Positions 12,201 to 24,455 are shown, numbered from the stretch's first letter. The stretch is DNA of 64,000 nucleotides from Pelecanus crispus (GCF_030463565.1 NC_134644.1:127965388-128029387); one strand, 5' to 3'. The notes: generated by a model not told the origin, from the sequence alone. Program-made: numbers and translations.

Positions 12201-15200
12201 CATTGTGGAAATGACAACTTAAAACAATTTGTAGTGTGCCATAAATCAAGCAATTGTATGGGAGGAGCAGCTGGTGAGGTGTGGGGTGGAAGGTGGCTGC
12301 GGAGAAAGCTGGGGCAAATCCCTCCAGAAGTGGAGCAAGCTCAGAGCTCAGCCGGCAGCTGGGTGCTTGCTGGATTCAGGCTTTCTCCCACACCCTGTGT
12401 GTCCCAGGCTTCAGAGCTGACAACATCTGATGGTGGCGATGGCCATGGAGCTCATCCACATGTCTGGTCAGCTGTATTTTGCTCTTTGTAAGAAACAGTG
12501 ATAACTGTGGGTGCTGCAAAGCACGACTTCTTATTCCCATGCCTGCTTAATAAATCAAATAAAACAGGTCGGAGAGGCTGGGTTTCTGTTTTGTCTTCTT
12601 TACCCAAGCGATTTTTGTGCCAGATGTATGTTCACTGCATCTGAATTTTTTCCCAGTTGGAGGGAACAAGGAAAAGGCTGTGAGTGAGAGCACAGTGCCT
12701 GTGGGAGCCCAGGCAAGGTGGATGGCCGGGAGCCGGGCACTCATGTACCGGGGCTGAGCGACTAAATCAAACAGCCAGCGACAAGGAGAGGAAAGATGGA
12801 GAGGCAGAGCAAGGTGTGACGTTCGTATGAAGGCACTGCAAACCCTTTGACACAAATGTTTCCCTGCTTGGGCATTTGTGTGCCTCAGGCCTTGTGAAAA
12901 AAGGTACCCGTGCGCACTTGTTACTTGCCAGTTTTGCTGGTAAAGATGTTGCTCCGTATTCTGGCAGATTTGCAGTGCAAGTAATTAAAAACAAATGGCA
13001 AAACCTAAGCAGACCAAAACTCATCTCTTAGTCACTATGGCAACTGTGAGTTCACTGAAGGATTTAATTCTGCGTGCTCTGTGACTTGCAATGCCTTTGT
13101 CTCAGGGATGGTTTGCATCTGAAAATGGGGAAAGCACAGGCAGTTTAGCTGGGTTGATTTCAAGCCTGCCTTTCTCCAGGAAAATTGCAGATAGACATGT
13201 ACACTAAATATTGGGCTGGGGGAATGGGCTGCTAATGGCATATTTTTTTAAAGCTGAAAGCTGCTGACAGCTAAGGGAACTTTATAATCTTAGCTTGATG
13301 TTTGTTTATTTTAGTTTCAGAGTTACTTCATTCTGAGTAGTAAACACAAAGTAAAACTACTAGGAAACATGTGGGGTTTTTTCCCCAAGGTATAGCAGCA
13401 CTGGCGAATTGTTGTCTGTAAAATGAACATTTTTGTTTCAGTATCAGGTTAATAGGAACTGGATTTATCATAGGGATAAATCTCGATGATTATTTTTTTA
13501 TTGTATTTCTCAGGTGCTGCTAAATCCAGTCCAGCTTCTAAACCAGGATCAACACCTTCTCGCCCATCTTCAGCAAAGAAAGCTGCACCAAGCAGCTCAG
13601 CATCTAAATCAGATAAAGATTTGGAAACTCAAGTCATACAGCTCAGTGAACAGGTAAATTTGCTGTAGGCATAAAATTAGATGCATTCATTGTCACAGGC
13701 AGGCATGAAATCTACTATTGCCCTGTGTTGAATGATGCTCTCCAGAATTATGAAGGGACAAAAGATTGAAATAGCCCAGCTGGGAAGAAAAAAGAAGTGA
13801 TTTATTGTTAAAAATAACATCTGACAGAGATGACTGGTGTTTGCCAGTGTTTCTAAAAGGTGATCTTAGGAATGACAGGTAAGTCCTGCTGAAGTATGAT
13901 AATTTTATTACATGTTGAAATGTATCTTTTATTTCACTTGGATAGGAAAAATCCCAGTAGTGTCTTTGCTCTTGTATATTACAAATTTGAAATAAATCAT
14001 TTTAATGTGTCGTTGTGAAGAAGGCAAGCCTGTTTGTAATATCAAGGTGTTAAAGATTTGCAGCTGAATCAAGACTAGCTCATTGCACTCCGCTTTCTGG
14101 AAAAAAGGCGTTAAGAAGGTAATACGCCTTTTTCATTGAAAAATGTGATCTACCTTTGTGAGAATACTTAGTTATATTATAAATAATCTTCTGCAATATA
14201 ATTAATAAAGCTTCAGAATTTCTTTAATGTTAAAAATGTAAGGGCTTAATTTTCATTTATGCTATGGTGCTTTACACCACTCTGTCATTCCTGGACATGC
14301 AAGAGTGTCTGCACTGGACATGAATAAATATCTGCATCTGGCTCAAGACCGTGCTGTCAGAATGGTGTAAATGCCACTATTATAGATGAGGCCTGATCCC
14401 TGTATTTGTCCTGGACGAGGGAAAATGGAAAGGCAAACCTCATATTCTAGAGTCTGAGCTGCCTGGCAGCTGCATTCAGGAAGAAGTCATTATTCTGGAT
14501 CAAGTATAATTTTCCACAATTAAGGGCATTTCAGTTTCAGACTTTCATCGAGCTGAACAACAAAGATTTCAGTTTGCTGAGGCACTGTTTGCAAATTCTT
14601 AGTTACTGTTATGCACTTAAAGGTGGTGGGTGGATAGCCACATCCCAAACACGGCGTACTACGGATTCAGGGTATAATTCTGAGCAGCAGAGAGCACAAC
14701 AAGGTCTACCAGCCTTCCAAATGGGCTTTTGATTGTCGCTGTAACAGAAAAGTTTTTAAATGTTGCACAAGGAATGCATGTATGTATTTTTCACAGAATC
14801 TTTTTCAGTTTTTAAATCAATGTAAGAGTGGATTTCAAACGTCAGCTTAATGCAACTTAAACCATGACATTTGTACTCAGAAGTCAGAATGTGTTTGCTT
14901 CAGGAGGGAAGAGTTGGTTGGGATCTGAGCAACATAAAAATATTTGATCTTTGCTAAAAGAGGCAGTCACTATCACACCCGCTGCTAATGTATTCCTAGC
15001 ACGTTCCATGTGTGAAAACCTTAAGCTTTGTATACAAATAACCCTGAGGAAAAACTGATTATTTCCCCCATCACCAAAGATGAGAAGAAATTTTGGGGAT
15101 TTGGAAAGTTGGTGTTCTAATCAAATTCCTATGTGGCTGTAACAGCTTGGAGGTTTTTTTCCCAGCCCTTTCATGGATGGCAGCTAAGGGAGCTTGAAAC

Positions 15201-18200
15201 ATCTGAAGTTCCATGCAATTTGTAGTGGAAAAGTTTAAGTAGTGGGGCTGTCCATACACTATATTTTACCACAGGGTTGCTTAAGGAGCTATTTGCAATA
15301 ATCGCAAGCCATCCATAGCATTTGCTAGTTTAACAGCTCCCAGCAATCTTAAAGTTTCTCTTAAAACGGTCTTAGCTGTCGCCTTGGCCTGTGCTAGTAA
15401 ATTAAATTAAATTAAATTAAATTTGCAGTGCAAATTTAGTAAATTTGTAATTAAACACTTCCAAAGAATGTCACTGTGCACTGGAACATGATTACCAATA
15501 GTATTAAAATGCTAAAGTGGTCCCTGCTGTATTTTTGGTCTGACACAGCTAGTACTCTCCCAAAGAGTTTGAGTGCAGTTGAGGACACAGCACAGACCAG
15601 GGACTGTTACATATGGAGAAGAGACCTTTGCATATGGTGAATGGTCCCAGGAACTGCTAACTGTATGCTACTATACACATAGTTTCTGAAAACGGCACTA
15701 TCTTGGCTGCGTGTCTACAATATGTACTTAATCTCCAACCTGGCTCTGCAGTCCTGTGAGTATCCATACTACCAATAAGTACTGTCAGACAAAAGACCAG
15801 TCAGTAGGAACTTTTGCCTTTGCACCCATTAAGTGGATTGCAGAGAGGTACTTCTCGTCCAGAAACAGAGCATGAGAGTTAACATGCACTGTTCCTCATA
15901 CAGGATTAGCCTTCTGGCAAGTAAATAGAAGGAAGAAGTAGCATGTGGATGTGCCTAATTACCTATGTCAGAGACAAGTAGCGGATATGTAACTGAAGAA
16001 AAGCATATCTGGCTTGGTTATAACAGTGTTTACTGTATACAGTAGTTCATTAACTGTGCGCATGTATGCATAGTTTAATGACTCTATTTCTTAAAATGTC
16101 ATGAATATATAGAATAAAAACGTGAGAGTGCCTTCATAGTAAATAGGTCAGAAGGGGAGACAGACTGAGCTATTAGCTGCCAGTGTTTCAGCTGAAGTTC
16201 ATTGTTTTCCCAAGCTCTAGCAAGCACAGAGCGAGATCTGGAAGCAGTTACGTTCTTGTTCTGTCTGGATGCAGGCACTGCTCTCAAGGAATATGCTGCT
16301 GCAGATCCAGAAGACACATCCTTAAATGTGAGGTCTTCATCTATAGACCAAAATATTGTAAACCCTTGTTCCATTTTGCTCTTTCTATTTTCATGAATAA
16401 ATAGTTCCTTTTAAGGTGACTGGTCATCGTATCAATCGCCTATTCAAACTGCCAAGGGAAGATTTGGGTGTCACAGTCAGGCTGCTGGTCAGAAATGGGT
16501 TAGTAGGTGAATGAGATGCTCTGAGATCCTGCCCTGGTAACAGGTCAGTTCTGCTGTCTGACACCTCTGAGAGTGCAATCAAAGGTCAGAAAAAGACATC
16601 GCTAGCTCAGCAGTTACAGAAAAATGAACCGATAGGATTTAGTAGGCTGTCAAAGCATTGTTTGAACTCTGCTGGTATTTTTACTAGTGAATGAAATAAA
16701 TTAGCTTTCAGTAGAACTGGCAACACCACTTTCTATTAAATTGTATCTGTCCACCGAAATGTAGGCTGATGCAATTTAATTTATTTAGCGCGTTTTATTT
16801 AGAAAATCATCTGTATAATTGCAGTCCTTAAAATGCAGATGCTAATTTGGCTGTAATTTGCATGTGATTGGGGTCAGTGTGTTTACTGTAGACAGCTTCA
16901 TCTGTGATTATTTCTGTTGGTTGTTACACTGCTGTCCTTTGAATTTGAGAGCCACTTAAACGCGTTATCCTGATTGTGTATATCCCATTGGACAGTAGTT
17001 TATCTGTTATGCTCCCACAAAATTGTTCTTTCTTAAATATATATGTATGTGTGTATATATAATATATGTATGTATAAAAATATATTGCAACATCTGTCAT
17101 GACTTATATGAAGCCTAATCATTAACAGCTATGTTGCCCATAAATGATTTGCAGCAGTCCTAGTGGTGAAATTGAGACTGACAGTATAGCTTGAAGACTC
17201 TTGTGAATGAGGTTGCAAAGAGAAAGATACTTGGCATTTGAGAGAATTTGTTGATAGAGAAAGCACATCAATCAGAGCAGAACATCCGTGATACAGCCGG
17301 TCACGGCATCAGAGTGCCGAAACACAGGTCTCTAACAGTATGGTAAGTGGGGAGGCAGAAAAGGAGAGGTGAAAAAACAGCACAGCAGTACTCACATTGG
17401 CAACTAGAGGACCTTTTAATTTCCTAACTCGACCATTTCCCTTTGTGAGCTTTTCTGCTAGATCTATGTATTTTTAGGCAAGGAGATACTGTAGGTTTCC
17501 CAACAACTACACATTTATCCAGGCAAAATAATGCGAGTACTGAGCTGAAAGTTTTATTGATTACCATTACATGACACTTCTGGCAGCTTTGTTAGGAGAC
17601 AAGTCTTAAGTAGCCCCGATTCCTGAACTGCTGCTTTGGGTTTCAGCATAAAAGAGCACTGAGAAAATTGACCTTTAAGGATCAAGGTTAAGACGTAGCC
17701 AAGAGGCGTAATGGGGGTGCCTGATTTACTGTTCTCTGTTGTGTAAGGTTCAGTCTAGCACTTCAGGAAAAAAAAGTGGACTTCATTTTAAGCTATAAAA
17801 TTGAATACATATTTAAGATTGTTTAGCATGCATAATTTTAGACTGAGTTGTTTTGTCTGTAGTACCCCTCAAAACTGATGCATCATGTCTTGGTTTTTAT
17901 GTAGGTACATTCATTAAAACTTGCACTTGAAGGCGTGGAGAAGGAAAGGGATTTCTACTTTGGCAAATTAAGGGAGATTGAACTTCTCTGCCAAGAACAT
18001 GGGGGAGAGAATAATGACCTTGTCAATCGGCTAATGGAAGTCCTTTATGCTTCAGAAGAACATGTAAGTTCAAGCTTAATGTCTTTTATTTAGACAAAAC
18101 AGCTTAATTTCATAAAAAATTTATTGGCACAGTATTGGGTCATGTCCTATATTTCGGTCAGCAGAAGTGTAGCAGCTAGGATTTCCATGCCTCCTCCCCC

Positions 18201-21200
18201 AAAAAGGAAGTTTGCATTTGCAAACAACAGACTTTTCAGCTTGGGGAAGGGATTCAGGAGGCTGGTTGCTTTTTGCTGCTTCAGTGTAGGTTTTGTATTC
18301 TAGGTTTGCTGAAGTTGATCTGAAAGGGGAGGGGGTGTGTCACAACTTGAAATTGATTTCATATGGTTCTGAGCCTTAGTTTTGTTTTTTTTGTTTTCTG
18401 CATAAAGCCTTTTACTTATGTTCTTTAACGTGTTGAAAATCACAGAAATGCTGAAAGAGGTGCTGTTCAATGTCTACAGCTGTGAAGCTTCTCTAGCCCA
18501 TGTGGCAGTGTTGTAATATGTATGGTGCAGGTTGCCAAATGCATAATTATATCTGCAGAGATAATGCTCTTTAGCATTTTTTTTATCCTGTTGCTATAGG
18601 CAAAATTCTTCCTTGTGCAAACCCAATAACCCTCTATTACCAAAATTTCAGAAATGTATTGTCTGCAAGATTAAGCAAGAATCTCACTGCATCTTAGTCT
18701 TAGTGCTGTAGACACTGAACAAAGCAAGAAGCTGCAAAGGGTGCTGGTTAAATTCCTCGGATACATTCAGGGATAATGATTCGGTGGAGATTTAGCTGAA
18801 CTACTCCCATACATGTTAACTACATCCCTGTATGCGCTGTCCTGACGATTGACCCTTCAGTCTCCAGCAGACGATGGCTTTGGCTCCAGAGTGTATAAGC
18901 ATCAACTTAACCTCTCTGCAGCACTGTGGTACTGTCGGCTGTCTTATAGCTGTTCCCAGAAAGCTGTTGCAGCAGCTTTTTTTATCAAAAATAGTGTCGA
19001 AGCAACTACTAACTCACATGCTTTTCTAAAAAAGACTAGTAGAGCATGAATGAAAGGTGCAAGAGGGACATGAGCTTGCTGCTGACGGGGCCACTGCTCA
19101 GATGAGAAGCGACAGGGGAGAGAGGATTTGTTCCATGGTGTGGGGCAAGTGCTAGAGAGGAAAAGGAGGAGGAAACCATTATTTTCACAGGAATAAATAA
19201 TAAGACAAATTTGCCAGGCACGTGATAACAGGGTAAAAGAATTACATATATATAGCGGTCAGAGCAAATGTCTTCTGGATTCATGAACAGTGATTTATTT
19301 ATAAAGCAAAGCCAGAAAAATCCCTCTTCTCCCCATACCCCTACCACATCTGTCTGTCTGTTGGCTTAAATAGCAAGTGATTCCCAGCCAAGGAATGCAT
19401 TTGCTGCTTTTCTTCCTGCAGTTTTCCTTACTGGCAGAACACATTACAAAATGTTCTACTTCAGCCCACATCCCAGTGTTTTATCTGCTTCCTCCTTCCA
19501 AGCCTTTCTCTGTTGAAAGCATCATCTGTGCCTGCGCATGAACTACATGCGATGACCGTGCCTTTATCAAAAATGTGTTTTTGCAGTAGGAGGCCAGGTA
19601 TGTAACTTCAGCAGGAGAGCTCTGCTCCCCCAGAGAAGAATACAGAGGCCGTTCCCCTTGCAATTTTTTGTACCTTTTCATGGGAGACTTGATCTCCTCA
19701 TCTTCCAGGGTGCGTTTCCTCCTTAGCTTAGCAGACAGACTGTAATTTGCTGAGGAAGGACCCCAAGGCATTAGCACTAAACCAGAGACTGTGGTTCCCT
19801 TGCTGATGCGGATCCTGCCTACTTTTTGTTTTCAGACTTTGCTGCTTCATTGCCATGCTTTGCTCTTCAGTTCTGTTTTTTCTCTCTCTGTAACGAATTT
19901 GTCCCAGACTAAATTCTGTATCTCGCAGCATTTTGCAGGGTAATCCCTCAGTAACAGCAATTTGGCTTTCCCAGTCCCCAGATGGGAAATAGCCCCAATT
20001 CACAAATCACAGGAAACTCCAGCATTCCTACTTTCTTGCTAATGAGTTCATTGTAAATCTAGCTTAGGTTTTTTTTTTTTTAATAATCTCTGTTTCAGAC
20101 TGTCTCAAGTATATAGAGGCAAAGTGGAAAAAAAGGATTACATTAATTTTCAGGATTTGTGACATTTATAAATGATACTCTGGCCATGAGGCTTTTCTTC
20201 AGGAAGAGGATGTGCAGTAATGCAGCTCACACATGCTGCACAAGTGATCCCTGACCAAAGCCTTGTGCTTGAATATCGTGACTTACATTTGTTTTCAGTT
20301 CATACTTCCAATAACTGTTTGATAGCAATCTTAACCTCTTCCTTCCTAGCTGTAATTTGACAGGCATTCAGTATTCAAATGCTACTGTATTCGACATGGT
20401 ATAGAGATTATGTCCTATTTTTCATATTTCACATCTCAACTGTTCTTATTCAGAAGGGACAAGTCTACCTTTATACCTAATTTCCTGTTATGCTTAATTT
20501 AATCCTCCTAAAAGAAGAAAACAAGACAAAAAATCTGGACAGCACTTTAAGTGGTCACGTCTCCCTGTAGGTTCCTAGGTCCCCCATGAGCATCATAGGC
20601 TGTCAGGTGAATTCTGTATAGAACGATTCAGAATGCAAGTATAGAGTTTAGTCCCTATAAAAAACATTCTCCAGAGGTTTGATTATTGTAGTATTGCATT
20701 GAAGAGATTTTTATCAGGTTCATGTCATGGGGGGTGGGGGGGTGGGGGTGGTGGCAGCAGGGTGTTAATTTTTTTTTTTTTTTCAGAATTCCAAGTCACA
20801 GTGTAGTTTCAGCCATGTCACTTCATAAGCTTCTGTTTTGTTTAATTTAATAAAGGCTAAATTTTTAAGACTGATTTTTTTTAAATTTTTTTTTTTTTGT
20901 GTTGATTTTGGTGAGTTTTTGAGTCTTACAGCACAAATATCAATCCATTTGAGTTCCTTGTTTTTAAAGGCTTCCTTTTCCCTGTTATGATTCTGTTTTA
21001 AACCTCACCATTATGGTTCTGCTTATGCAAGAGGGACGTTGTATCTGCTATTGTCATTTAATATTTGGCTGATCAGTCTGTAATCCTTTGTAATTTTTAA
21101 TTACAAATTGCTCATTTGTAATCCCACTTCTTCATCAAAAACATCAAAGTTGACAGAGAACAGTTTTAAAAAAGGATACACATGGGTGGTGGGGAGAAGC

Positions 21201-23973
21201 AGCCCCTGGCACTCATGTTATAGTATGTAAAGCATTTGGTGATATATGGTCTTACAGTAGGAGAGCTTCAGACTGTTGAACCAGAAGAGGCTGTGTGTCT
21301 AGTTATGAAACCCAGAGCCATGTAGGTCTTTGCATAAAGCAAAACGGTAGGAAAGCTTTTGCTTAGGCTGTTCTGGTTCAGTTCGTGCAGAAGTTGGGTG
21401 GATTGCTGCTGTTTGATCTATCAGTTGCTCAGCTCAAGTTTCCAAAGCAATTGCTCAAAGTGCAGTTGGCTTTGTATCTTTCTGCTCTAGCAGCTACTAC
21501 ATCTGCTGCTGCTTTTGGAAAAGGCACCCACCCCCCCCCTCCCCAGCAGCTGGTTTTCATAAGGTCTAGCTCTTCAGTCTACAGGCACACCTGAATAGTT
21601 TGAGGCAGATGGATTGAAGGGTCAAAAGAGAGCACCTCTCATTGTGAGAGACAGAGATGACCATGGTTGTGTGATCCAAGCCAGAAATAAATGCTCTAAA
21701 TAGATCTTCCACTACTTTCCTTATTAGGGGATGCTATTCAAGGAGATTCCCCAGTCCCAAGGTAATTTGGCATAGTGACTCTTGTCTTTCCCATTTGGTG
21801 TATTTATACAAGCTGTACATACTGAGAAGCGCGTGTCCAAGTCTCAGAACAACTTCTGAGGTAGTCACGTAGGATTTACCCTTTCCATCAAAGGTAAGCC
21901 TGGCAAGAGAGGAGCCACCACTCTTCAGAGCTGCAGAGTAGGTTCCCAAGCCACTCCTTGTGCTTAGAGGCTTTTCCTATTATATGCGTGAAAGGATAGC
22001 ATGTACGTGACCTATAAAATTGCATGAGTGGACCTTCTAATAGGTGTGTCTCATAAACTCCACATACACAGAGCCTATGGAACAGGTGCATTCCAGAGCA
22101 GGTCACCCCAACACATAAGGAGGGTCAGGATAGATGGGGTTAAGGGAACATAGCTCACAGCAGCTAAACGAGCTTCAGTTTTCGCACCCTGTAAGGCAGG
22201 GTCACGTTCTCACAGCTGTCAGCTTCTCCCTGTGAAACTCCTGTTCTCTGCAGGTCTTGCACCTTTGCAGCCCATCACAGAAGTTGCGATTTTTAGATGC
22301 TGCGCAAAAAGCTGTTTTGACGTGGTGTACCTGCTGTATGTAATAAGGGCATCGATCCCCCCAAGGGGCCTTGAGGTGCTAAACTGCAGTTGTTCTGACT
22401 GACACATGTGGCTTCTACCTGAAAATAACACCTGAGTGATAGAAAGCTTGCTGTTGATTGGCATTTGGCTGTTTCTGCATGTGCTAAACAGCCGAATATT
22501 TCCTTTGCAAATGTTAGGAATGTTATCAGCAAATGTTAGGAACCTTATTCTCCTGTTCCTGCCCTTTAGAAATACGAAGATTTTATTGCCAGAAGGGAAA
22601 TATTTTCTTACTGCATAAGCTGCTCTGAACTATTCTGGGAAAACTCAAATTATGGCCTCCCTTTTTCTTTTAATTTTTGCCTCAAATTTGAAAAGTTAGC
22701 AGTATCAATTTGTTAAAGCTTGTTGTTAAGCTGCTCGCTTCTAACAAAAATTGCCAGGAGCCAGGTGAGTTCTGCAGAGGTACCACATCAGGGATGCTGC
22801 GTTTTGAATGGCAGCTCAATCTCTTGGAAAAGTGTTTTCTTTTGGAGCTGCCTACAGCGGAGTGCTACTAATGCAGGGCAGAGAGTAGATGTGTCGGATC
22901 TTTTCAGTGAACTGTGCTCCGGAAAGATGGAAGCCACTTGAGAGAAAAGCTGTAAATGCAGCTGCGCTTAGTGGGAATGCAGAAGTAATGCCCTGAGAGT
23001 CAGCCAGACTTTTTGAGCTCCGATACATCAGGCCAACTCAAGATAGCAGGTCTGTTGTCTCGAAATTGGAAATTGTTTAAAACTGGTGTCACCAGCAGCG
23101 AGGATCCAGCCTTCCTTTTGGTCAGGGATTCTTCTCGCAATGGCAATGTATGTTCAGAGAGACAGCTCTGGAAAATACTGTGCATAATAACCATTTGCAA
23201 AAGGGAAGCCTTCATTAGTAATTAGTGCTTTTAAAAGTAGCTCTGTAACTCAGTGAATACTGGGTTCAATTTTTTTCCCCCCTCCCCCAAAGAAAATGTG
23301 TTTGCAAGTCTTGGGTTATATTTTCCGGATACCATGAAAAATTACTGTGTTGGTAACCTTTTGAACTCTGGTCTAGCATCGGTATATTATTTTGGGATAG
23401 TAGTATATCTAACCTCAAAAAGGAGGCTGAGTTTAATTTTTAAAGCAGGCGATAGCAAAAGTGTCTTGACCATTTAGTGATCTAAACCTAGAGTGAAGAT
23501 TGTGTGAAAACTATAGCAGACAGGTTCAGAAATTCTTGGGCAAACTGAAAATGGGGGAGGACATCAAGATGCTATGATACAGCATCTAACTGTTGAGCAT
23601 CCTCACTGTCCAGCTATTCAAAATGTTTGCTTACTCTTGCATAGCTCTGTGATGTTGAAAACTGACACTTTTGCTGGACAGGTATCAGTACTGCACACGC
23701 ATTGATTAAAAGCAAAGTAAATACATTTCGTTGTAATATTACAAGATGCTGTTTTTCTTAGGCTGCAGCTCATTTTGTACTTATGTGCTGCATGAAAATA
23801 TGAAGTTAAGCTTCAGGCTACGGCAAGCACTGTGGGGCAGCAAGATTACATGGGAAATGCTTTCTGCTGAAGAATGTTTTGTGGTCTTTTTCTCCCTGCA
23901 GGAGAGCCACACAGAAGAGCATGAAGGTGAAGAGCAAGTCCATGAACAGCCCCAGCAGCAGGAGGAGTACTGA
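86..23973 (+). CDS. MAPRE2: MAPRE2 (EB2) 3' part, five coding exons joined
   Basis: End-binding protein 2, a cytoplasmic protein that tracks growing microtubule plus ends and recruits partners carrying SxIP or CAP-Gly modules. Join 86-231, 2265-2478, 13514-13653, 17905-18063 and 23902-23973: phases fit at every junction and give 242 residues plus TGA, open throughout. In order: the C-terminal two thirds of the CH domain (about residues 1-85 of this part), a Ser/Pro/Lys-rich linker, the EB-homology coiled coil (core [17 protein letters not shown]) and an acidic tail ending EEY, the CAP-Gly binding signature. MAPRE2 rather than MAPRE1 or MAPRE3 is shown by the linker ([13 protein letters not shown]), by [15 protein letters not shown] and by [13 protein letters not shown]. 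The protein is normally about 325 residues, so the start codon, N-terminal extension and first part of the CH domain lie upstream of the window. Confidence 0.97.
232..2264 (+). other. MAPRE2 intron, no feature seen
   Basis: About 2 kb of AT-rich unique-looking sequence. Short T runs near 2172-2183. No gene, RNA or recognised repeat. Confidence 0.8.
2265..2478 (+). CDS. MAPRE2: MAPRE2 exon: end of CH domain and start of linker
   Basis: Encodes [15 protein letters not shown], the strongly conserved [18 protein letters not shown] block of the CH domain and the start of the linker ([20 protein letters not shown]). The acceptor is tttcag before 2265 and the donor GCAG|GTATTT after 2478. It starts in phase 0 and ends on the first base of a Gly codon. 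Read-through into the intron would stop 12 codons later, so an intron-retained form would be a short CH-only protein. Confidence 0.97.
3051..3631 (+). mobile_element. Solo LTR of an avian endogenous retrovirus
   Basis: About 580 bases beginning TG and ending in ttaaaccacgaca, with a layout I recognise from bird genomes: gctaggatagagttaat near the 5' end, the segment gacacagccgggacagctga in the middle, gatggagccctgctttcctg further on, then a C-run/G-run (tctcccccatcctgccgggg) near the 3' end. No gag, pol or env sequence and no second LTR lie nearby, so it is a solo remnant left by LTR recombination. It is in the same orientation as MAPRE2. The usual TATA position reads AATAAA (3309-3314). A clean target duplication was not seen, so the ends are good to only a few bases. 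Confidence 0.82.
3754..3777 (+). repeat. Poly(A) run
   Basis: About 24 consecutive A, some 120 bases after the LTR. No retroposon body was recognised upstream of it. Confidence 0.9.
5118..5136. repeat. TG dinucleotide microsatellite
   Basis: About nine TG units followed by a TC interruption and further TG/CA-rich sequence. Confidence 0.9.
9667..9808 (-). mobile_element. CR1 LINE fragment, 3' end
   Basis: Reverse-oriented CR1 3' UTR: cacagaacggtggaggtggg, then gatcgtccagtccaacccc, caaagcagggtaacctagag and ttttgagtatct. It is 5'-truncated and diverged, like most bird CR1 copies, and lies inside a MAPRE2 intron. Confidence 0.88.
13514..13653 (+). CDS. MAPRE2: MAPRE2 exon: Ser/Pro/Lys linker into coiled coil
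   Basis: Encodes the flexible basic linker ([12 protein letters not shown], then [20 protein letters not shown]) and the first heptads of the coiled coil ([14 protein letters not shown]). The acceptor is tctcag before 13514 and the donor CAG|GTAAAT after 13653; 140 nt = 2 + 46 codons. In EB proteins this linker is the usual site of phosphorylation and adds to microtubule affinity by charge. The MAPRE2-specific linker makes the family member certain. Confidence 0.97.
15399..15422. repeat. ATTAA pentamer microsatellite
   Basis: Four to five tandem copies of the ATTAA unit, running directly into the palindrome that follows. Confidence 0.92.
15418..15438. repeat. Perfect 21-base palindrome
   Basis: Two 10-base arms, TAAATTTGCA and TGCAAATTTA, around a single G. 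Each arm holds TGCAAAT/ATTTGCA, seven of the eight bases of the POU octamer. The left arm overlaps the ATTAA repeat. Confidence 0.9.
16740..16930. promoter_or_regulatory. Candidate conserved non-coding element
   Basis: AT-rich segment dense in homeobox/POU-type words: tttaatttatttag, gctaatttgg, and a perfect octamer ATTTGCAT at 16856-16863 followed by gtgattggggtcag. The composition resembles vertebrate developmental enhancers. This is inference from word content only; no comparison was possible. Confidence 0.3.
17036..17086. repeat. TA/TG-rich microsatellite
   Basis: Interrupted run of ta, tatg and tgtg units (tatatatgtatgtgtgtata and on). Low complexity. Confidence 0.85.
17905..18063 (+). 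CDS. MAPRE2: MAPRE2 exon: EB-homology coiled coil
   Basis: 53 codons encoding [36 protein letters not shown] and [12 protein letters not shown]. This is the dimeric coiled coil and four-helix bundle of the EB-homology domain, which makes EB dimers and forms the hydrophobic groove for SxIP partners. The acceptor is tgtag before 17905 and the donor CAT|GTAAGT after 18063; phase 0 on both sides. All hydrophobic positions of the ERDFYF...LREIELLCQ core are kept. Confidence 0.97.
18064..23901 (+). other. MAPRE2 last intron (5.8 kb)
   Basis: No gene recognised. Contains a G-rich tract at 20729-20754, T-runs near 20770-20782 and 20890-20900, and several short chance frames without domain signatures. 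Confidence 0.8.
20729..20754 (+). other. G-rich tract, possible G-quadruplex
   Basis: Runs of six, seven and five G separated by single T, then gtggtgg. There are enough G for a four-stranded fold with short loops on the MAPRE2 pre-mRNA strand. Confidence 0.5.
23902..23973 (+). CDS. MAPRE2: MAPRE2 last coding exon: acidic tail ending EEY
   Basis: Encodes 23 residues ([12 protein letters not shown], then [11 protein letters not shown]) and TGA at 23971-23973. The acceptor is tccctgcag before 23902. The terminal EEY mimics the alpha-tubulin tail and is what CAP-Gly proteins such as CLIP-170 and p150Glued bind. The Glu/Gln-rich stretch before it is the usual disordered EB tail. The exon continues as 3' UTR. 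Confidence 0.96.
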   Translation, partial: ESHTEEHEGEEQVHEQPQQQEEY

Positions 23974-24455
23974 CTCACCCAGCGTCTCTGACAATTTTCG
24001 TTTTGTGTGAGAACTTTCTTCTGGAGAACGGAACATGTGTGGCCTCAAACTTGAAATCAGTTCACTCCCAGTCTGCCATTAACATTTCTGTACCATAGTG
24101 AGTGCCAGCCAACCACTGCATTCTGTACCCATACTTTGCCAAGACGCATTTGCAGACGTCTTCTTTCAGTGTATCTTCCCAAGAGGTTGTAGGGCTACAT
24201 CACCTACTGTACATCACTGCAACTTCACCACTTGGCTGCTTGAGATTTGTTCTGCTCTTTAAAAAAAAAAAATATATATTTATTTTTTTTCTTTTTTGTC
24301 TTAAGTATGATACACTTGTAACTTGTTCTAACATATTTATATTGGCATTTTGTGTGGCAAGAAGTACCGTACCACTAGCTGTGTCTCTCACTTTGTGGTG
24401 CTTTCGCGTTTTCTAGTACATCTGCCTTGGGGCATAAATTTGGTCGAACAGTTGG

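Larger units (their letters stand above)
2479..13513 (+). other. MAPRE2 large intron (11 kb)
   Basis: Contains the solo LTR (3051-3631), a poly(A) run (3754-3777), a TG microsatellite (5118-5136), T-runs near 5604-5635 and a CR1 fragment (9667-9808). A 152-codon plus-strand frame at 6438-6896 lies in a GC-richer patch, but it shows no domain and is treated as chance. Otherwise nothing recognised. Confidence 0.8.
13654..17904 (+). other. MAPRE2 intron
   Basis: About 4.2 kb with no gene. It holds an ATTAA pentamer repeat beside a 21-base palindrome (15399-15438), a segment resembling conserved regulatory DNA (about 16740-16930) and a TA/TG microsatellite (17036-17086). Confidence 0.8.
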
